From Microvirga massiliensis (GTDB lineage: Bacteria > Pseudomonadota > Alphaproteobacteria > Rhizobiales > Beijerinckiaceae), in contig NZ_LN811352.1 in NCBI RefSeq assembly GCF_001006805.1, positions 134,813 through 198,812 of the forward strand: DNA of 64,000 bases, read 5' to 3'. Shown here piece after piece: positions 39,954 to 49,688 of the stretch. Below the pieces are notes generated by a model, which was not told the DNA's origin, made no database searches, and saw nothing but the letters and a program-made list of their open reading frames with translations. The position numbers and the translations under genes were made by a program. Numbering within the stretch: the first letter of the stretch is position 1; each line of letters starts with the position of its first letter.

Positions 39954-40970
39954 ATGAGTGCTCGCGCCTTTATAGCCGGTTGTGCCGGCCTGGATCTTGG
40001 CCCCAACGAGTGGGCGTTCTTCCGGGAAGTCGACCCGTGGGGCTTCATCCTCTTCAAGCGGAACATCGAAACGCCCGCTCAGGTAAGAGCCCTTTGCGCC
40101 AGTTTGCGCGAGACAGTAGGGCGCGATGCGCCGATCCTGATCGATCAGGAAGGCGGGCGCGTCCAGCGCATGGGCCCGCCTCACTGGCCCCGCTACCCGG
40201 CGGGATCAGCCTACGGAGGCATTCACCACGACAATCACCTTCTGCGTCGCGAACTGACCCGGATCGGCGCCAGGCTCATGGCCCATGACCTGCTCGAGGT
40301 CGGGATCAACGTAGATTGCCTTCCGGTCCTCGACGTCCCGGTTCCGGGCGCACATGACGTGATCGGCGACCGGGCCTATGCGACGGATCCGGAAACGGTG
40401 GGGATCCTCGGCCGAGCGGCTGCAGAGGGGCTGCTTGCCGGCGGCGTATGTCCCGTCATCAAGCACATTCCGGGCCATGGCCGCGCAGGCGCAGATAGCC
40501 ACCTTTCTCTCCCCGTCGTCGAGGCGTCGCGAGCCGAACTCGAGAATCACGATTTTCTACCCTTCAGGATGCTCGCCGATATGCCGCTCGCGATGACAGC
40601 GCATGTCGTCTACACAGCGCTGGACCCGGAGAGGCCTGCTACGACGTCTCCAAAGATCGTCACCGAAGTCATCCGGGAATCGATCGGCTATGATGGTCTC
40701 CTGATGAGCGACGATCTGTCCATGCAGGCGCTCACCGGCACTTTGGGGGATCGCGCCAAGGCTTCACTGAAGGCTGGCTGTGATGTCGTCCTCCACTGCA
40801 ACGGCCGGCTCGACGAGATGACAGAAGTGGCAGAGGTTGCACCGCCGCTGGAGGGCTTGCCGCTCCGCCGGGCCGAGGACGCGCTCAGGCGAATCCGGCA
40901 CGCCCCCGAGCCATTCGATGCCGCGGATGCTCGGGCTCGCCTCGACGCAGCGCTTGCGGCAGTGGCATAG
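39954..40970 (+). CDS. nagZ: Beta-N-acetylhexosaminidase (family 3)
   Basis: 338 residues. NagZ removes N-acetylglucosamine from cytoplasmic muropeptides during wall recycling. The GH3 signature KHIPGHGRAGADSH is near 165-180, with the catalytic His in this loop, and the nucleophile Asp lies in LLMSDDLSMQ near 250. The length is that of the single-domain Gram-negative enzyme. scpA starts 32 bases later. Confidence 0.95.
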   Translation: MSARAFIAGCAGLDLGPNEWAFFREVDPWGFILFKRNIETPAQVRALCASLRETVGRDAPILIDQEGGRVQRMGPPHWPRYPAGSAYGGIHHDNHLLRRELTRIGARLMAHDLLEVGINVDCLPVLDVPVPGAHDVIGDRAYATDPETVGILGRAAAEGLLAGGVCPVIKHIPGHGRAGADSHLSLPVVEASRAELENHDFLPFRMLADMPLAMTAHVVYTALDPERPATTSPKIVTEVIRESIGYDGLLMSDDLSMQALTGTLGDRAKASLKAGCDVVLHCNGRLDEMTEVAEVAPPLEGLPLRRAEDALRRIRHAPEPFDAADARARLDAALAAVA

Positions 40971-41002
40971 GCAGAGCGTTTTTCCCGCAGGTGCGGTTGT
41001 TG

Positions 41003-41803
41003 ATGGCAGATCCACGAGCTTTCGAAGACGTTGCACCCACCGAGCGAGCCGAGAGCGAACCGGCGCTTCTGGTCGACGTCGACGGTTTCGAGGGGCCTCT
41101 CGACCTGCTTCTCGAGCTGGCTCGGCGCCAGAAGGTGGATTTGCATCGGATCTCGATCCTGGCACTTGCAGAACAGTATCTCGCGTTCATCGAGGAAGCC
41201 CGGCGGTTGCGGCTTGAACTCGCAGCCGACTATCTCGTGATGGCGGCATGGCTGGCCTATTTGAAGTCCCGGCTCCTTCTGCCCGAGCCTCCGAAGGGAG
41301 AGGAGCCGAGCGCCGACGACCTTGCTGCCGCGCTCACGGAGCGCTTGCAGCACCTTGAGGCCATTCGCGAGGCGGCCCTGCGCCTGGGTGAGCGGGAACG
41401 GTTGGGACGCGACGTGTTTGCGCGTGGTGCTCCGGAACCGATCGAATTGCGGCGACCCCCCCGCTGGGAAGGAAACCTCTACGACCTGCTTGCGGCCTAT
41501 GCGCGACAGCGGCAGCGCCAGTTCAGCGCGAAAGTCGTGCTGCACCGGCGCGTCGTCTGGTCGCTCGTAGATGCCCGCCAGGCGCTCGAACGACTTGTCG
41601 GGCATCTGACAGATTGGGTTTCGCTGGATCAGTATCTCGTGCGGTATGTGGTGGAGCCGCAAATGCGCCCGACCGTGCTTGCATCTGCGCTTTCGGCAAC
41701 CCTCGAGCTCGTTCGGGAGGGTCGCCTGACTCTGCGTCAGGACGAGCCGTTCGCTCCCCTTTGGGTGGGACCCGGAGAGGCCTCCGCACCGTCGGAGTCC
41801 TGA
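41003..41803 (+). CDS. scpA: Segregation and condensation protein A
   Basis: 266 residues, the kleisin that bridges SMC heads. The N-terminal helix bundle DGFEGPLDLLLELARRQKVDL and DYLVMAAWLAYLKSRLLLP are typical; the C-terminal winged helix (ALSATLELVREGRLTLRQ) binds the other SMC head. An alternative GTG start at 40991 would add four residues. scpB begins one base after its stop. Confidence 0.93.
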   Translation: MADPRAFEDVAPTERAESEPALLVDVDGFEGPLDLLLELARRQKVDLHRISILALAEQYLAFIEEARRLRLELAADYLVMAAWLAYLKSRLLLPEPPKGEEPSADDLAAALTERLQHLEAIREAALRLGERERLGRDVFARGAPEPIELRRPPRWEGNLYDLLAAYARQRQRQFSAKVVLHRRVVWSLVDARQALERLVGHLTDWVSLDQYLVRYVVEPQMRPTVLASALSATLELVREGRLTLRQDEPFAPLWVGPGEASAPSES

Positions 41804-41804
41804 G

Positions 41805-42533
41805 ATGGAGAATCGCGTGAACTCCCCAGCTCTGAAGATCGTCACGGATTCCGGCGACGTGCCGGATCACCACGAGGCGATTCGGATTGCGGAAGCTCTG
41901 TTGTTCAGCTCGTCCGAACCGATGAGCGCGGATGACCTCCGGAGCAGGCTTCCCGAGGGTGCCGATGTAGAGGCCGTCTTGCACGACCTGACGGCACTCT
42001 ATTCGGGCCGGGGCGTCAATCTCGTGCGTGTTGCCGGTCGGTGGGCCTTCAGGACGGCCGGTGACCTCTCGTTCGTGCTCGCTCGCGATGTCGTCGAGCC
42101 GAGGCGTCTCTCCCGGGCGGCCATGGAAACGCTCGCGATCATCGCATATCACCAGCCGGTGACTCGGGCCGAGATCGAGGGAATTCGGGGCGTGGCAACC
42201 TCGAAGGGCACTTTGGATATGCTTCTCGAGACTGGCTGGATTCGCTTGCGTGGCCGCCGCAAGGCCCCTGGCCGGCCCGTCACGTACGGCACAACGCGCG
42301 AATTTCTCGAGCATTTCGGGCTCGATGCCATCGAGGATCTTCCAGGCCTGGACGAGCTCAAGGGAGCTGGTCTGCTGGAGGGCCGGATCCCTCCAGGCAT
42401 GTCGGTTCCGGTTCCGTCGGATTCCGAGGAACTGCGCGAGGATGAGGATCCACTCGAGAGTGACGACCCGTACGAACCCCTCGAGTTGGCTTCAGAGGAT
42501 CCGGGCGAGCCGAGCGAGCCGCCCGCGGAGTAA
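41805..42533 (+). CDS. scpB: Segregation and condensation protein B
   Basis: 242 residues with two winged-helix domains (EAIRIAEALLFSSSEPMSADDLRSRL and RLSRAAMETLAIIAYHQPVTRAEIE). ScpB dimers bind the middle of ScpA in the SMC complex. The last 40 residues are an acidic, Ser/Pro-rich extension that looks disordered. The ABC ATPase gene begins five bases later. Confidence 0.93.
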   Translation: MENRVNSPALKIVTDSGDVPDHHEAIRIAEALLFSSSEPMSADDLRSRLPEGADVEAVLHDLTALYSGRGVNLVRVAGRWAFRTAGDLSFVLARDVVEPRRLSRAAMETLAIIAYHQPVTRAEIEGIRGVATSKGTLDMLLETGWIRLRGRRKAPGRPVTYGTTREFLEHFGLDAIEDLPGLDELKGAGLLEGRIPPGMSVPVPSDSEELREDEDPLESDDPYEPLELASEDPGEPSEPPAE

Positions 42534-42538
42534 CAGGT

Positions 42539-43654
42539 GTGGTATCCCGTACGCGTGACCGGTTTCGTCTGCCTCGCTGGGGACAGCGGGGGACGACCGG
42601 TGCTGCCATTCCGGCAGAGCTTACCTTCGAGGATGTGGTTCAGCGATTTGGCGATCTGAAAGCGCTCGACCACATCTCGCTTTCCATTCGCCCCGGCGAG
42701 CTGGTCTGTCTCCTCGGCCATTCAGGATGTGGGAAGACCACTCTTCTGCGCGTCGCAGCAGGAATTGAATCTCCGACCTCCGGCCGGGTGCTGATGGACG
42801 GGCGGGAGGTCACGGGCCCGCACGCCTTCATGGCGCCTGAAGAGCGCGGCATCGGACTGATGTTTCAGGACTATGCTCTCTTCCCGCATCTCACCGTTCT
42901 GGAGAATGTAGCGTTCGGCCTGCGGGCACTCCCGGCGGATCAGGTCGAGCACGCGGCGCGCAGGGCTTTGAGCCGCGTCGGCCTCGACCGAGCCGCTGCA
43001 GAATACCCTCACACTCTGTCTGGCGGCGAGCAGCAGCGCGTTGCGCTGGCACGCTCGATTGCGCCGCGCCCCGGGGTCCTGCTCATGGACGAGCCGTTCT
43101 CGAATCTGGACCGTCGCATGCGAGATGCGGTTCGGGATGAAACGGTCGCGATCCTGCGGGAGATCGGTGCAACGACCATCGTCGTGACCCACGATCCCGA
43201 GGAAGCGATGCGGATTGCAGACCGGATCGTGCTGATGCGGTCCGGAATGATCGTCCAACATGGATCCGCAGAGGATCTCTATCTGCGTCCCGCCGATCTC
43301 TTCGCGGCACGGTTCTTCTGCGACTTCAACGAGGTGGAATCCGTTGTGGAGGGCGGCCGGGTATCGACTCCGATCGGCGTCTTCCCCGCTGCGCACCTGC
43401 CGGAGGGGACCGCGGCGGTCGTCTGCATCCGTCCACAGGGCATTCGCCTTCGCCCGCCCGGATTCTGCCTCCCGGCGCGAGTTGTCTCGCGGCGCTTCCT
43501 GGGTGAAGTGGACCTCGTCCACTTGGCGGTGCAGGGCCTGGATCGGCCGATCCAGGCCAGGCTGCGGACCGCGACACCAGCGACACCCGGACATGACGTC
43601 GGAGTGGACGTGGACCCTCACGAAGTCCTTGTTTTCGCCGCGCTACATCCTTAG
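42539..43654 (+). CDS. ABC transporter ATP-binding protein (iron/spermidine/sulfate importer type), orphan
   Basis: 371 residues. Walker A is [10 protein letters not shown] (59-68), the signature [14 protein letters not shown], Walker [14 protein letters not shown], and the H-loop [12 protein letters not shown]-terminal TOBE-like regulatory domain follows (from about 285). This architecture is typical of FbpC, PotA and CysA-like importer ATPases. No permease or binding protein is nearby, and it sits between scpB and tatA with gaps of 5 and 55 bases. The substrate cannot be assigned; it may work with subunits encoded elsewhere. Confidence 0.85.
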   Translation: MVSRTRDRFRLPRWGQRGTTGAAIPAELTFEDVVQRFGDLKALDHISLSIRPGELVCLLGHSGCGKTTLLRVAAGIESPTSGRVLMDGREVTGPHAFMAPEERGIGLMFQDYALFPHLTVLENVAFGLRALPADQVEHAARRALSRVGLDRAAAEYPHTLSGGEQQRVALARSIAPRPGVLLMDEPFSNLDRRMRDAVRDETVAILREIGATTIVVTHDPEEAMRIADRIVLMRSGMIVQHGSAEDLYLRPADLFAARFFCDFNEVESVVEGGRVSTPIGVFPAAHLPEGTAAVVCIRPQGIRLRPPGFCLPARVVSRRFLGEVDLVHLAVQGLDRPIQARLRTATPATPGHDVGVDVDPHEVLVFAALHP

Positions 43655-43709
43655 GTTGGCCGCGAGTTCGAATACCTGTACCGCGCCTGTTTGGCGCAGG
43701 AGGATCCCA

Positions 43710-43961
43710 ATGGGTGGCGCGAGTATCTGGCACTGGATCGTCGTTGGACTGATCGTCATGCTGCTTTTCGGCCGTGGCAAGATATCCGAAATGATGGGAG
43801 ACGTTGCCAAGGGCATCAAGGCTTTCAAGAAGGGCATGAGCGAGGACGATACCCCGACCGCCAGCAGCCCCTCGTCGACCGAGCCGGTCAAGACCATCGA
43901 GCACCAGAATTCACAGCCTGCTGCCGCAACTCCGGTCGGAACGGATCGAAAGATCAGCTGA
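43710..43961 (+). CDS. tatA: Sec-independent translocase protein TatA
   Basis: 83 residues: one N-terminal membrane helix ([17 protein letters not shown]), the FGRGKI hinge, an amphipathic helix ([16 protein letters not shown]) and a polar tail. TatA forms the pore-like assembly for folded twin-arginine substrates. The ATG at 43710 lies far inside a longer open frame; it is chosen from family length and the AGGAGG ribosome site just before it. Confidence 0.95.
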   Translation: MGGASIWHWIVVGLIVMLLFGRGKISEMMGDVAKGIKAFKKGMSEDDTPTASSPSSTEPVKTIEHQNSQPAAATPVGTDRKIS

Positions 43962-44017
43962 ACTCGCCTCCCGGTACGGCGCTGGCCGTTGCCGGCTGAG
44001 AGGCTCGAGACCTCGTC

Positions 44018-44554
44018 ATGTTGGACCTGAGTTGGGGTGAGATCATGGTGGTCGGCGCCGTGGCGCTGATCGTCATTGGTCCAAAGGATCTTCCAAAGGC
44101 GCTACGTACCCTCGGCAAAACGATCGGCCAAGTCCGGCGTATGGCGGGGGAGTTCCAGAGTCAGTTCGCCGAAGCTATGCGAGAGGCCGAGCTGGACGAT
44201 GTGCGGAAGCAGATCCAAGGCATGAACGAGTCCGTTGGATCGCTGAACCCCGTCGAAAGCATCCGGAGCGAACTCAAATCCGCAGTCGAGGGAACCGGGT
44301 CGGCCTCGGCGCCGTCGCTCCCCTCCGGCAACGCTTCCGTGCCCGCCTCCGAGGCGCGAGACGAAACGAGTCCGGCCGCGCCGGCCGAAACCTCCGTCGC
44401 GCTGCCTTCGGTCTCCGTTCCTCCCGTCGATGATCCGACGGAGGCCGTCGGCCGTGCCATCGATGAAGCGGCCGATCTACAGAAACAATCCAAGGCCCCC
44501 GGGACAGAGGCGGCCGAGAGAACCACGAGAGACTTGAATGACGACCGCGGATGA
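44018..44554 (+). CDS. tatB: Sec-independent translocase protein TatB
   Basis: 178 residues: an N-terminal helix with WGEIMVVGAVALIVIGPKDLPKALRT, a long amphipathic helix, then an acidic Ala/Ser/Pro-rich tail. TatB with TatC forms the receptor for twin-arginine signal peptides. Its end overlaps tatC by 17 bases. Confidence 0.94.
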   Translation: MLDLSWGEIMVVGAVALIVIGPKDLPKALRTLGKTIGQVRRMAGEFQSQFAEAMREAELDDVRKQIQGMNESVGSLNPVESIRSELKSAVEGTGSASAPSLPSGNASVPASEARDETSPAAPAETSVALPSVSVPPVDDPTEAVGRAIDEAADLQKQSKAPGTEAAERTTRDLNDDRG

Positions 44555-45338
44555 TGACGAGATCGAGTCTTCCCGCGCTCCGCTCATCGAACATCTCATT
44601 GAACTCCGAGCGCGGCTCATCAAGGCGCTCGTCGCTTTCGTCGTGATGTTCTTCGCGTGCTTCGGCTTCGCGAAATACATCTACAACATTCTCGTCTGGC
44701 CCTACGTCAACGCTGTCGGGTCGCCCGAAAAGGCGCATCTCGTCTATACGCATGGCCTCGAATATCTCTTCACTCAGATCCAGGTCGCCTTCTTCGGAGC
44801 CGGGTTCCTGGCGTTCCCGGTGATAGCGGCCCAAATCTACAAGTTTGTTGCTCCAGGGCTCTACCGGAACGAGCGAAAAGCGTTCCTGCCTTATCTCGTC
44901 GCAACCCCGATCCTTTTCACGATCGGTGCGATGGTGGTCTACTTCATCGCGATGCCGCTCCTGATGCGCTTCTCGGTCGGGATGCAGCAGCTTGCGACGG
45001 AAAACACTCCATCGATCGAATTCCTCCCGAAGGTCAGCGAATATCTCTCGCTGATCATGACGCTCATTTTCGCGTTCGGGATCTGCTTCCAACTCCCCGT
45101 GATTCTCACGCTGCTTGCGCGCGCCGGCATCATCGATGCGCAGTTTCTGACGTCCAAAAGGCGCTATGCCATCGTCGTGGTATTCATACTCGCGGCCGTG
45201 CTGACACCACCGGACGTGATCAGCCAGTTCGCCCTTGCGGTCCCGACGTTGCTTCTTTACGAGGCCTCCATCTTATCGGTCCGTATGGTCGAGAAGAAGC
45301 GAGCGGCAGCCGAGGCTGCCCGCGCGGCGGCGGGCTGA
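44538..45338 (+). CDS. tatC: Sec-independent translocase protein TatC
   Basis: 266 residues with six membrane helices. The family start HLIELRARLIKALVAF is clear, with the FAFGICFQLPV and LTPPDVISQ motifs. TatC recognises the twin-arginine signal. It overlaps tatB, and serS follows 96 bases later on the same strand. Confidence 0.96.
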   Translation: MTTADDDEIESSRAPLIEHLIELRARLIKALVAFVVMFFACFGFAKYIYNILVWPYVNAVGSPEKAHLVYTHGLEYLFTQIQVAFFGAGFLAFPVIAAQIYKFVAPGLYRNERKAFLPYLVATPILFTIGAMVVYFIAMPLLMRFSVGMQQLATENTPSIEFLPKVSEYLSLIMTLIFAFGICFQLPVILTLLARAGIIDAQFLTSKRRYAIVVVFILAAVLTPPDVISQFALAVPTLLLYEASILSVRMVEKKRAAAEAARAAAG

Positions 45339-45434
45339 GCGCGTCAACCGCCGTCTTCTACCCGCTCGGCGACTCGACACGGCGAAGCCGCGCTGCTGGA
45401 CGGGCAGAATGCGGCCGGGGCGACAGCAGATTCC

Positions 45435-46715
45435 ATGCACGACATCCGCTTCATCCGCGAGAATCCAGATTTCTTTGATGAAAGGCTGCGCAGCCGCGGG
45501 CTCGCCCCCCTTTCCGCCGAATTGATCAGTCTCGACGATCGTCGCAAGCACGCGGTCTCCGAATTGCAGGCCGCCCTCGAGCGCCGCAATTCCACGTCCC
45601 GGGAAATCGGTCAGGCAAAGGCCGCGCGCGATGAGGACCGGGCTCAACGCCTCATGACCGAGGTCGCCGACCTGAAGGAGAGGGTGCCTCAACTTGAGGA
45701 AGCCGAGCGTATGGCGGGTCTCGAGCTCGAGCAGGCGCTCGAGGTCATTCCAAACCTGCCCAAGCCGGACGTGCCCGTCGGAACAGATGAAACCGGCAAT
45801 GTCGAGCGGCACCGTTTCGGCACGCCACGTCCACTGACCTCGCCGCGGGAGCACTTCGAGATCGGCGAAAGCCTCGGCCTCATGGATTTCGAGGCGGCGA
45901 GCAAACTCTCAGGATCCCGCTTCGTCGTGCTTCGCGGGGCCCTGGCTCGGCTCGAGCGGGCCCTCGGACAATTCATGATCGATCTGCACACCCAGGAGCA
46001 TGGCTATACCGAAATCGCTCCTCCGCTCCTGGTGCGCGACGAGATTCCATACGGAACAGGGAACCTCCCCAAGGCGGCCGAGGATATGTTCCGGACGCGA
46101 GAGGGCCTCTGGCTCATTCCAACGGCCGAAGTCCCACTGACCAATCTCGTCCGTGAGAGCATTCTCGCAGAAGATGCTCTGCCGATGCGTTTCGTGGCCC
46201 TGACGCCTTGCTTCCGCTCGGAAGCCGGCGCAGCCGGCCGTGACACCAGGGGAATGCTGCGGCAGCATCAGTTCTGGAAGTGTGAGCTCGTCTCGGTCAC
46301 GACACCTGAAAGCTCTGCCGATGAGCACGAGCGAATGCTGTCATGCGCGGAGGATGTCCTGAAACGGCTCGAGCTGCCTTTCCGGACGGTCACACTGTGC
46401 ACGGGTGACATGGGCTTCGCTTCGGCCAAGACCTACGACATCGAGGTTTGGCTACCAGGGCAGGGGACATACCGTGAGATCTCGAGTTGCTCGGTCTGCA
46501 CCGATTTCCAGGCGCGTCGGATGAACGCCCGCTACCGTCCTCGTGACAGCAAGGGGCCGCGTTTCGTGCACACGCTGAACGGATCGGGCGTCGCAGTGGG
46601 CCGCGCCCTGATCGCAGTCCTCGAAAACTATCTGGATGAGGATAGCAGCGTAACGGTTCCGTCGGCTCTGATACCGTATATGGGCGGTCTCCGACGTATC
46701 GAACGGAACTCCTGA
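45435..46715 (+). CDS. serS: Seryl-tRNA synthetase
   Basis: 426 residues. The N-terminal coiled-coil arm (about 1-105, [18 protein letters not shown]) grips the tRNA long arm. The class II core shows the [43 protein letters not shown] and [17 protein letters not shown] motifs. surE begins two bases after the stop, so the two are probably co-transcribed. Confidence 0.97.
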   Translation: MHDIRFIRENPDFFDERLRSRGLAPLSAELISLDDRRKHAVSELQAALERRNSTSREIGQAKAARDEDRAQRLMTEVADLKERVPQLEEAERMAGLELEQALEVIPNLPKPDVPVGTDETGNVERHRFGTPRPLTSPREHFEIGESLGLMDFEAASKLSGSRFVVLRGALARLERALGQFMIDLHTQEHGYTEIAPPLLVRDEIPYGTGNLPKAAEDMFRTREGLWLIPTAEVPLTNLVRESILAEDALPMRFVALTPCFRSEAGAAGRDTRGMLRQHQFWKCELVSVTTPESSADEHERMLSCAEDVLKRLELPFRTVTLCTGDMGFASAKTYDIEVWLPGQGTYREISSCSVCTDFQARRMNARYRPRDSKGPRFVHTLNGSGVAVGRALIAVLENYLDEDSSVTVPSALIPYMGGLRRIERNS

Positions 46716-46717
46716 AT

Positions 46718-47479
46718 ATGCGTATTCTCTGCACGAACGACGACGGGATCCATGCACCCGGCTTGAAGGCGCTTGAGGAGATCGCGCGTCAGCTCACCGA
46801 CGATGTCTGGATCGTGGCTCCGGAAACTGACCAGAGCGGCGTGTCGCATTCGCTCTCGCTGAACGATCCCCTGCGCCTGCGCGAGCTTTCCGATCGGCGT
46901 TTCGCGGTCAAGGGAACGCCGACCGATTGTGTGATCATGGCGGTCCGCCACATCATGCAGGAGTCGCGCCCGGATCTCGTGCTGTCAGGCGTCAACCGGG
47001 GACAGAACGTCGCCGAGGACGTCAGCTATTCGGGGACGGTTGCAGGAGCGATCGAGGGCACCATCCTGGGCGTTCCTTCTATTGCACTCTCCCAGGCCTC
47101 CGGCCCGGGTGGGCGTGCTGCCGTTCGCTGGCATTGCGCGACCACCCACGGCCCCGGACTCATCCGGAGGATCCTCGAGGTCGGGATCGAGAGCGGCATT
47201 CTGGTCAACGTCAATTTCCCGGATTGCGAACCCTCCGAGGTGGAGGGGGCCGCCGTCGTCAACCAGGGCCAGCGCAATCAGGAACTCCTCCGCCTCGACG
47301 AACGGCGGGACGGGCGCGGAAATCCGTATTACTGGATCGCTTTCGAGCGCCGCCGAACAGTCTCGAGCAACGGCACGGATCTCTGGGCCATCGAGAACCG
47401 CCGAATCGCCGTGACGCCCCTGAGACTCGACATGACGGACGAGCCGACGCTGACGCGGTTCGCGCAGGCCCTGTGCTGA
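46718..47479 (+). CDS. surE: 5'/3'-nucleotidase SurE
   Basis: 253 residues. The metal site is MRILCTNDDGIHAPGL at the start (Asp-Asp pair), with APETDQSGVSHSLSL, GTPTDCV and VLSGVNRGQNV. SurE removes phosphate from nucleoside monophosphates and is a stress-survival factor in E. coli. The order surE-pcm-nlpD is kept as in gammaproteobacteria. Confidence 0.95.
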   Translation: MRILCTNDDGIHAPGLKALEEIARQLTDDVWIVAPETDQSGVSHSLSLNDPLRLRELSDRRFAVKGTPTDCVIMAVRHIMQESRPDLVLSGVNRGQNVAEDVSYSGTVAGAIEGTILGVPSIALSQASGPGGRAAVRWHCATTHGPGLIRRILEVGIESGILVNVNFPDCEPSEVEGAAVVNQGQRNQELLRLDERRDGRGNPYYWIAFERRRTVSSNGTDLWAIENRRIAVTPLRLDMTDEPTLTRFAQALC

Positions 47480-47483
47480 GGGC

Positions 47484-48194
47484 ATGTATCTCCGGGTAGC
47501 TGTGCCTCGCGGAGGAGAGGAGCCGGTGTCGAGTGGGGGGGCGGAGAGAAGGCGGGTGTCGGATGCGATCGGGGCGGCGTCCTTCATCCTCTCGCTGCGG
47601 GCACGCGGCGTAGGCGACACGGGCGTTCTTCGGGCCATGGAACTCGTGCCGCGCGAGGTCTTTGCGCCGCGACGCTTCGCGGATCTTTCGCGGAGGGATC
47701 TCGCGCTTCCGCTTCCTTGTGGGCAGACGATGACCGCGCCTGGGACGGTCGCCGCGATGTTGGTCCGCCTCGGCGTACTTCCGGGCAACAGGGTTCTGGA
47801 GGTCGGTACCGGAAGCGGTTACACGGCAGCTCTTCTCGCACGGCTCGGTGGGCAAGTGAAGACGGTGGAGCGATTCGAGACCCTTGCAGCAGCTGCGGTC
47901 GGACAACTGAAGGCGGCGGGCCTGGAGGATGGCGTCACCGTCGAACTCGGCGATGGCCTTGCTCCGCCCGGCACCGAAACGTTCGATCGTATTCTCGTCA
48001 ATGGGGTTGCGCCGACGATACCAGCCGTTCTCGTCGAGCGTCTTGCGGCAAAGGGATGCCTCGTCGGCGCCGTCGTAACCGACCAGGGACCTCGTCTCGT
48101 GCGGATCGAGCAAACGGATGAAGGGCCGCGTGAATGGGTGGGCTCATCGGTCCGACTCTCTCCGTTGCTGGCCGGCCGGTCGGCGGCTCTCTGA
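47484..48194 (+). CDS. pcm: Protein-L-isoaspartate O-methyltransferase
   Basis: 236 residues. It repairs isoaspartyl residues in aged proteins. The motif LPLPCGQTMTAPGTVAAM and the AdoMet site RVLEVGTGSGYTAALLARL are clear; an SVRLSPLLAG end resembles the family. The exact start is open: about 25 N-terminal residues precede the family core, and internal GTG codons could serve. It lies four bases after surE. Confidence 0.92.
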   Translation: MYLRVAVPRGGEEPVSSGGAERRRVSDAIGAASFILSLRARGVGDTGVLRAMELVPREVFAPRRFADLSRRDLALPLPCGQTMTAPGTVAAMLVRLGVLPGNRVLEVGTGSGYTAALLARLGGQVKTVERFETLAAAAVGQLKAAGLEDGVTVELGDGLAPPGTETFDRILVNGVAPTIPAVLVERLAAKGCLVGAVVTDQGPRLVRIEQTDEGPREWVGSSVRLSPLLAGRSAAL

Positions 48195-48325
48195 TCTCGC
48201 CTCGCGTAGAGAGAATCTCGCGTCACCACTGCCGAAATTTACATCCGGACCCTGCGACGAAACGCTTGCTTAACCTGAATACCTCTTAATCACCAACATC
48301 AGTATCGCGTGTCGGTGGGGCTAAC

Positions 48326-49585
48326 ATGAGCGTGTGCGTTGGTGATCGGGGTTTGGGGGCTGTTTCTCGTTTCGCTCTCGTCGTCCTGATCGGCGGTGCG
48401 GCCTCAGCGTGTAGTTCCGACACGGTGCGGTTCGCCGAGAACCCGTTCTCGAATCCATTTGCAACGACGACTGCGCATCAGACGCCGCCACCCTCGACAT
48501 CATGGGAGTCGGCGCCTCCGGCACCTGCGGTCGCTGCCGTCCCTACCGCACCGGTGCAGACGGCTGCTCTGCCCCCGCTCGCGTCGCAGCCGTCTGCTGC
48601 ACCACGCAATCCGGTGTCGCCACCGGTAACTGCATCGGGCACGGGAGGTTGGACCGCAACCGGCGGAACGCCCGTCACGGTCGCCAGCGGCGACGATCTC
48701 AACGCCATTTCACGGCGCTACGGCGTGCCAGGTTCAGCAATCCTCGCAGCGAATGGTCTGTCGCATGCCGGACAAGTGAGTGCAGGACGTCAGATCACGA
48801 TTCCGGTCTACAGCACCGCTGCTTCGCGCACCGCAGTAGCCGCATCGACTCCGCCACAACGTCCGACCGCCCCGGTGCCACAACCCAAATTCCGCCTCGT
48901 GGAAAGTGCGAAGCCGGCTGCATCAGCGCCCGCCAAGCCCGTCAAGGCATCGTTTGCAGCAACTCCGGTGGTCGCGACGACAGCCCCGAAGGCATCTGCG
49001 GCTCCGGCAGTGGCAAAAGCGCCCGCGCCGCAACCTGCGGCCGCTACCCAAGTGGTGGCGGCAAAACCGGTCGAAAAGGCGGTCGAGAAGCCCGCAGAGG
49101 CACGCGTCGCAGTGGCGAGGGTCGAGGCCCCCGTCGCCAAGCCTGCCACGGCTGCAGTGGTTGAGCCGACAAAGCCGGCCGAAGTCGAGCAGACGGCGAG
49201 CCTCGCGGCTCCTCCGACCGATTTCCGCTGGCCTGCTCGCGGCCGCGTCATTGCCGGGTTCGGATCGAATGGCGGCAACGAAGGCATCAATATCGCGCTT
49301 CCGGAGGGTACGCCCGTAAAGGCGACCGAGGCCGGTACCGTGACCTATGCGGGCAGCGAGGTGAAAGGCTACGGCAACCTCGTCCTGATCCGGCATGAAA
49401 ACGGCTACATCTCAGCCTACGCTCATAATGGCGAGCTGTCGGTCAAGCGCGGAGAGCGTGTGAAGCGCGGCCAGGTGATTGCCAGGTCGGGGCAGACCGG
49501 GAACGTGACCTCGCCCCAACTCCATTTCGAAATCCGTAAGGGGCAGACGCCGGTCGATCCGATTGCTCACCTGAGCGGAAGCTGA
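48326..49585 (+). CDS. nlpD: NlpD-like lipoprotein with LysM and degenerate M23 (LytM) domain
   Basis: 419 residues. A lipoprotein signal ends at Cys29 (GGAASAC). A LysM domain lies near 113-158, then a long Ala/Pro/Lys-rich linker, then a LytM domain at about 305-415. The zinc-binding residues are mostly lost: the usual HxGxD is NEGIN and the HxH is QLHFEIR. It is therefore not a protease but probably an activator of cell-wall amidases, as E. coli NlpD is. Context agrees, since surE-pcm precede it. The rpoS gene that follows nlpD in E. coli is missing here, as expected in this class. Confidence 0.92.
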   Translation: MSVCVGDRGLGAVSRFALVVLIGGAASACSSDTVRFAENPFSNPFATTTAHQTPPPSTSWESAPPAPAVAAVPTAPVQTAALPPLASQPSAAPRNPVSPPVTASGTGGWTATGGTPVTVASGDDLNAISRRYGVPGSAILAANGLSHAGQVSAGRQITIPVYSTAASRTAVAASTPPQRPTAPVPQPKFRLVESAKPAASAPAKPVKASFAATPVVATTAPKASAAPAVAKAPAPQPAAATQVVAAKPVEKAVEKPAEARVAVARVEAPVAKPATAAVVEPTKPAEVEQTASLAAPPTDFRWPARGRVIAGFGSNGGNEGINIALPEGTPVKATEAGTVTYAGSEVKGYGNLVLIRHENGYISAYAHNGELSVKRGERVKRGQVIARSGQTGNVTSPQLHFEIRKGQTPVDPIAHLSGS

Positions 49586-49633
49586 TCGATACGGATGGGC
49601 CACCTCTCGGAAATTGCAGGCGGCCAAAGCGAC

Positions 49634-49671
49634 GGGGCGGTGGATGTTCAGCCACCGCCCCTTTCTCATTT
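49634..49671 (+). terminator. Rho-independent terminator after nlpD
   Basis: A perfect 10-base-pair stem (GGGGCGGTGG and CCACCGCCCC) with an 8-base loop is followed by TTTCTCATTT. It lies 49 bases after the nlpD stop and closes the long plus-strand series. On the other strand it is 18 bases beyond the DUF815 gene end and may serve both. Confidence 0.85.
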
Positions 49672-49688
49672 CCCGGCAACCGGCTAGC

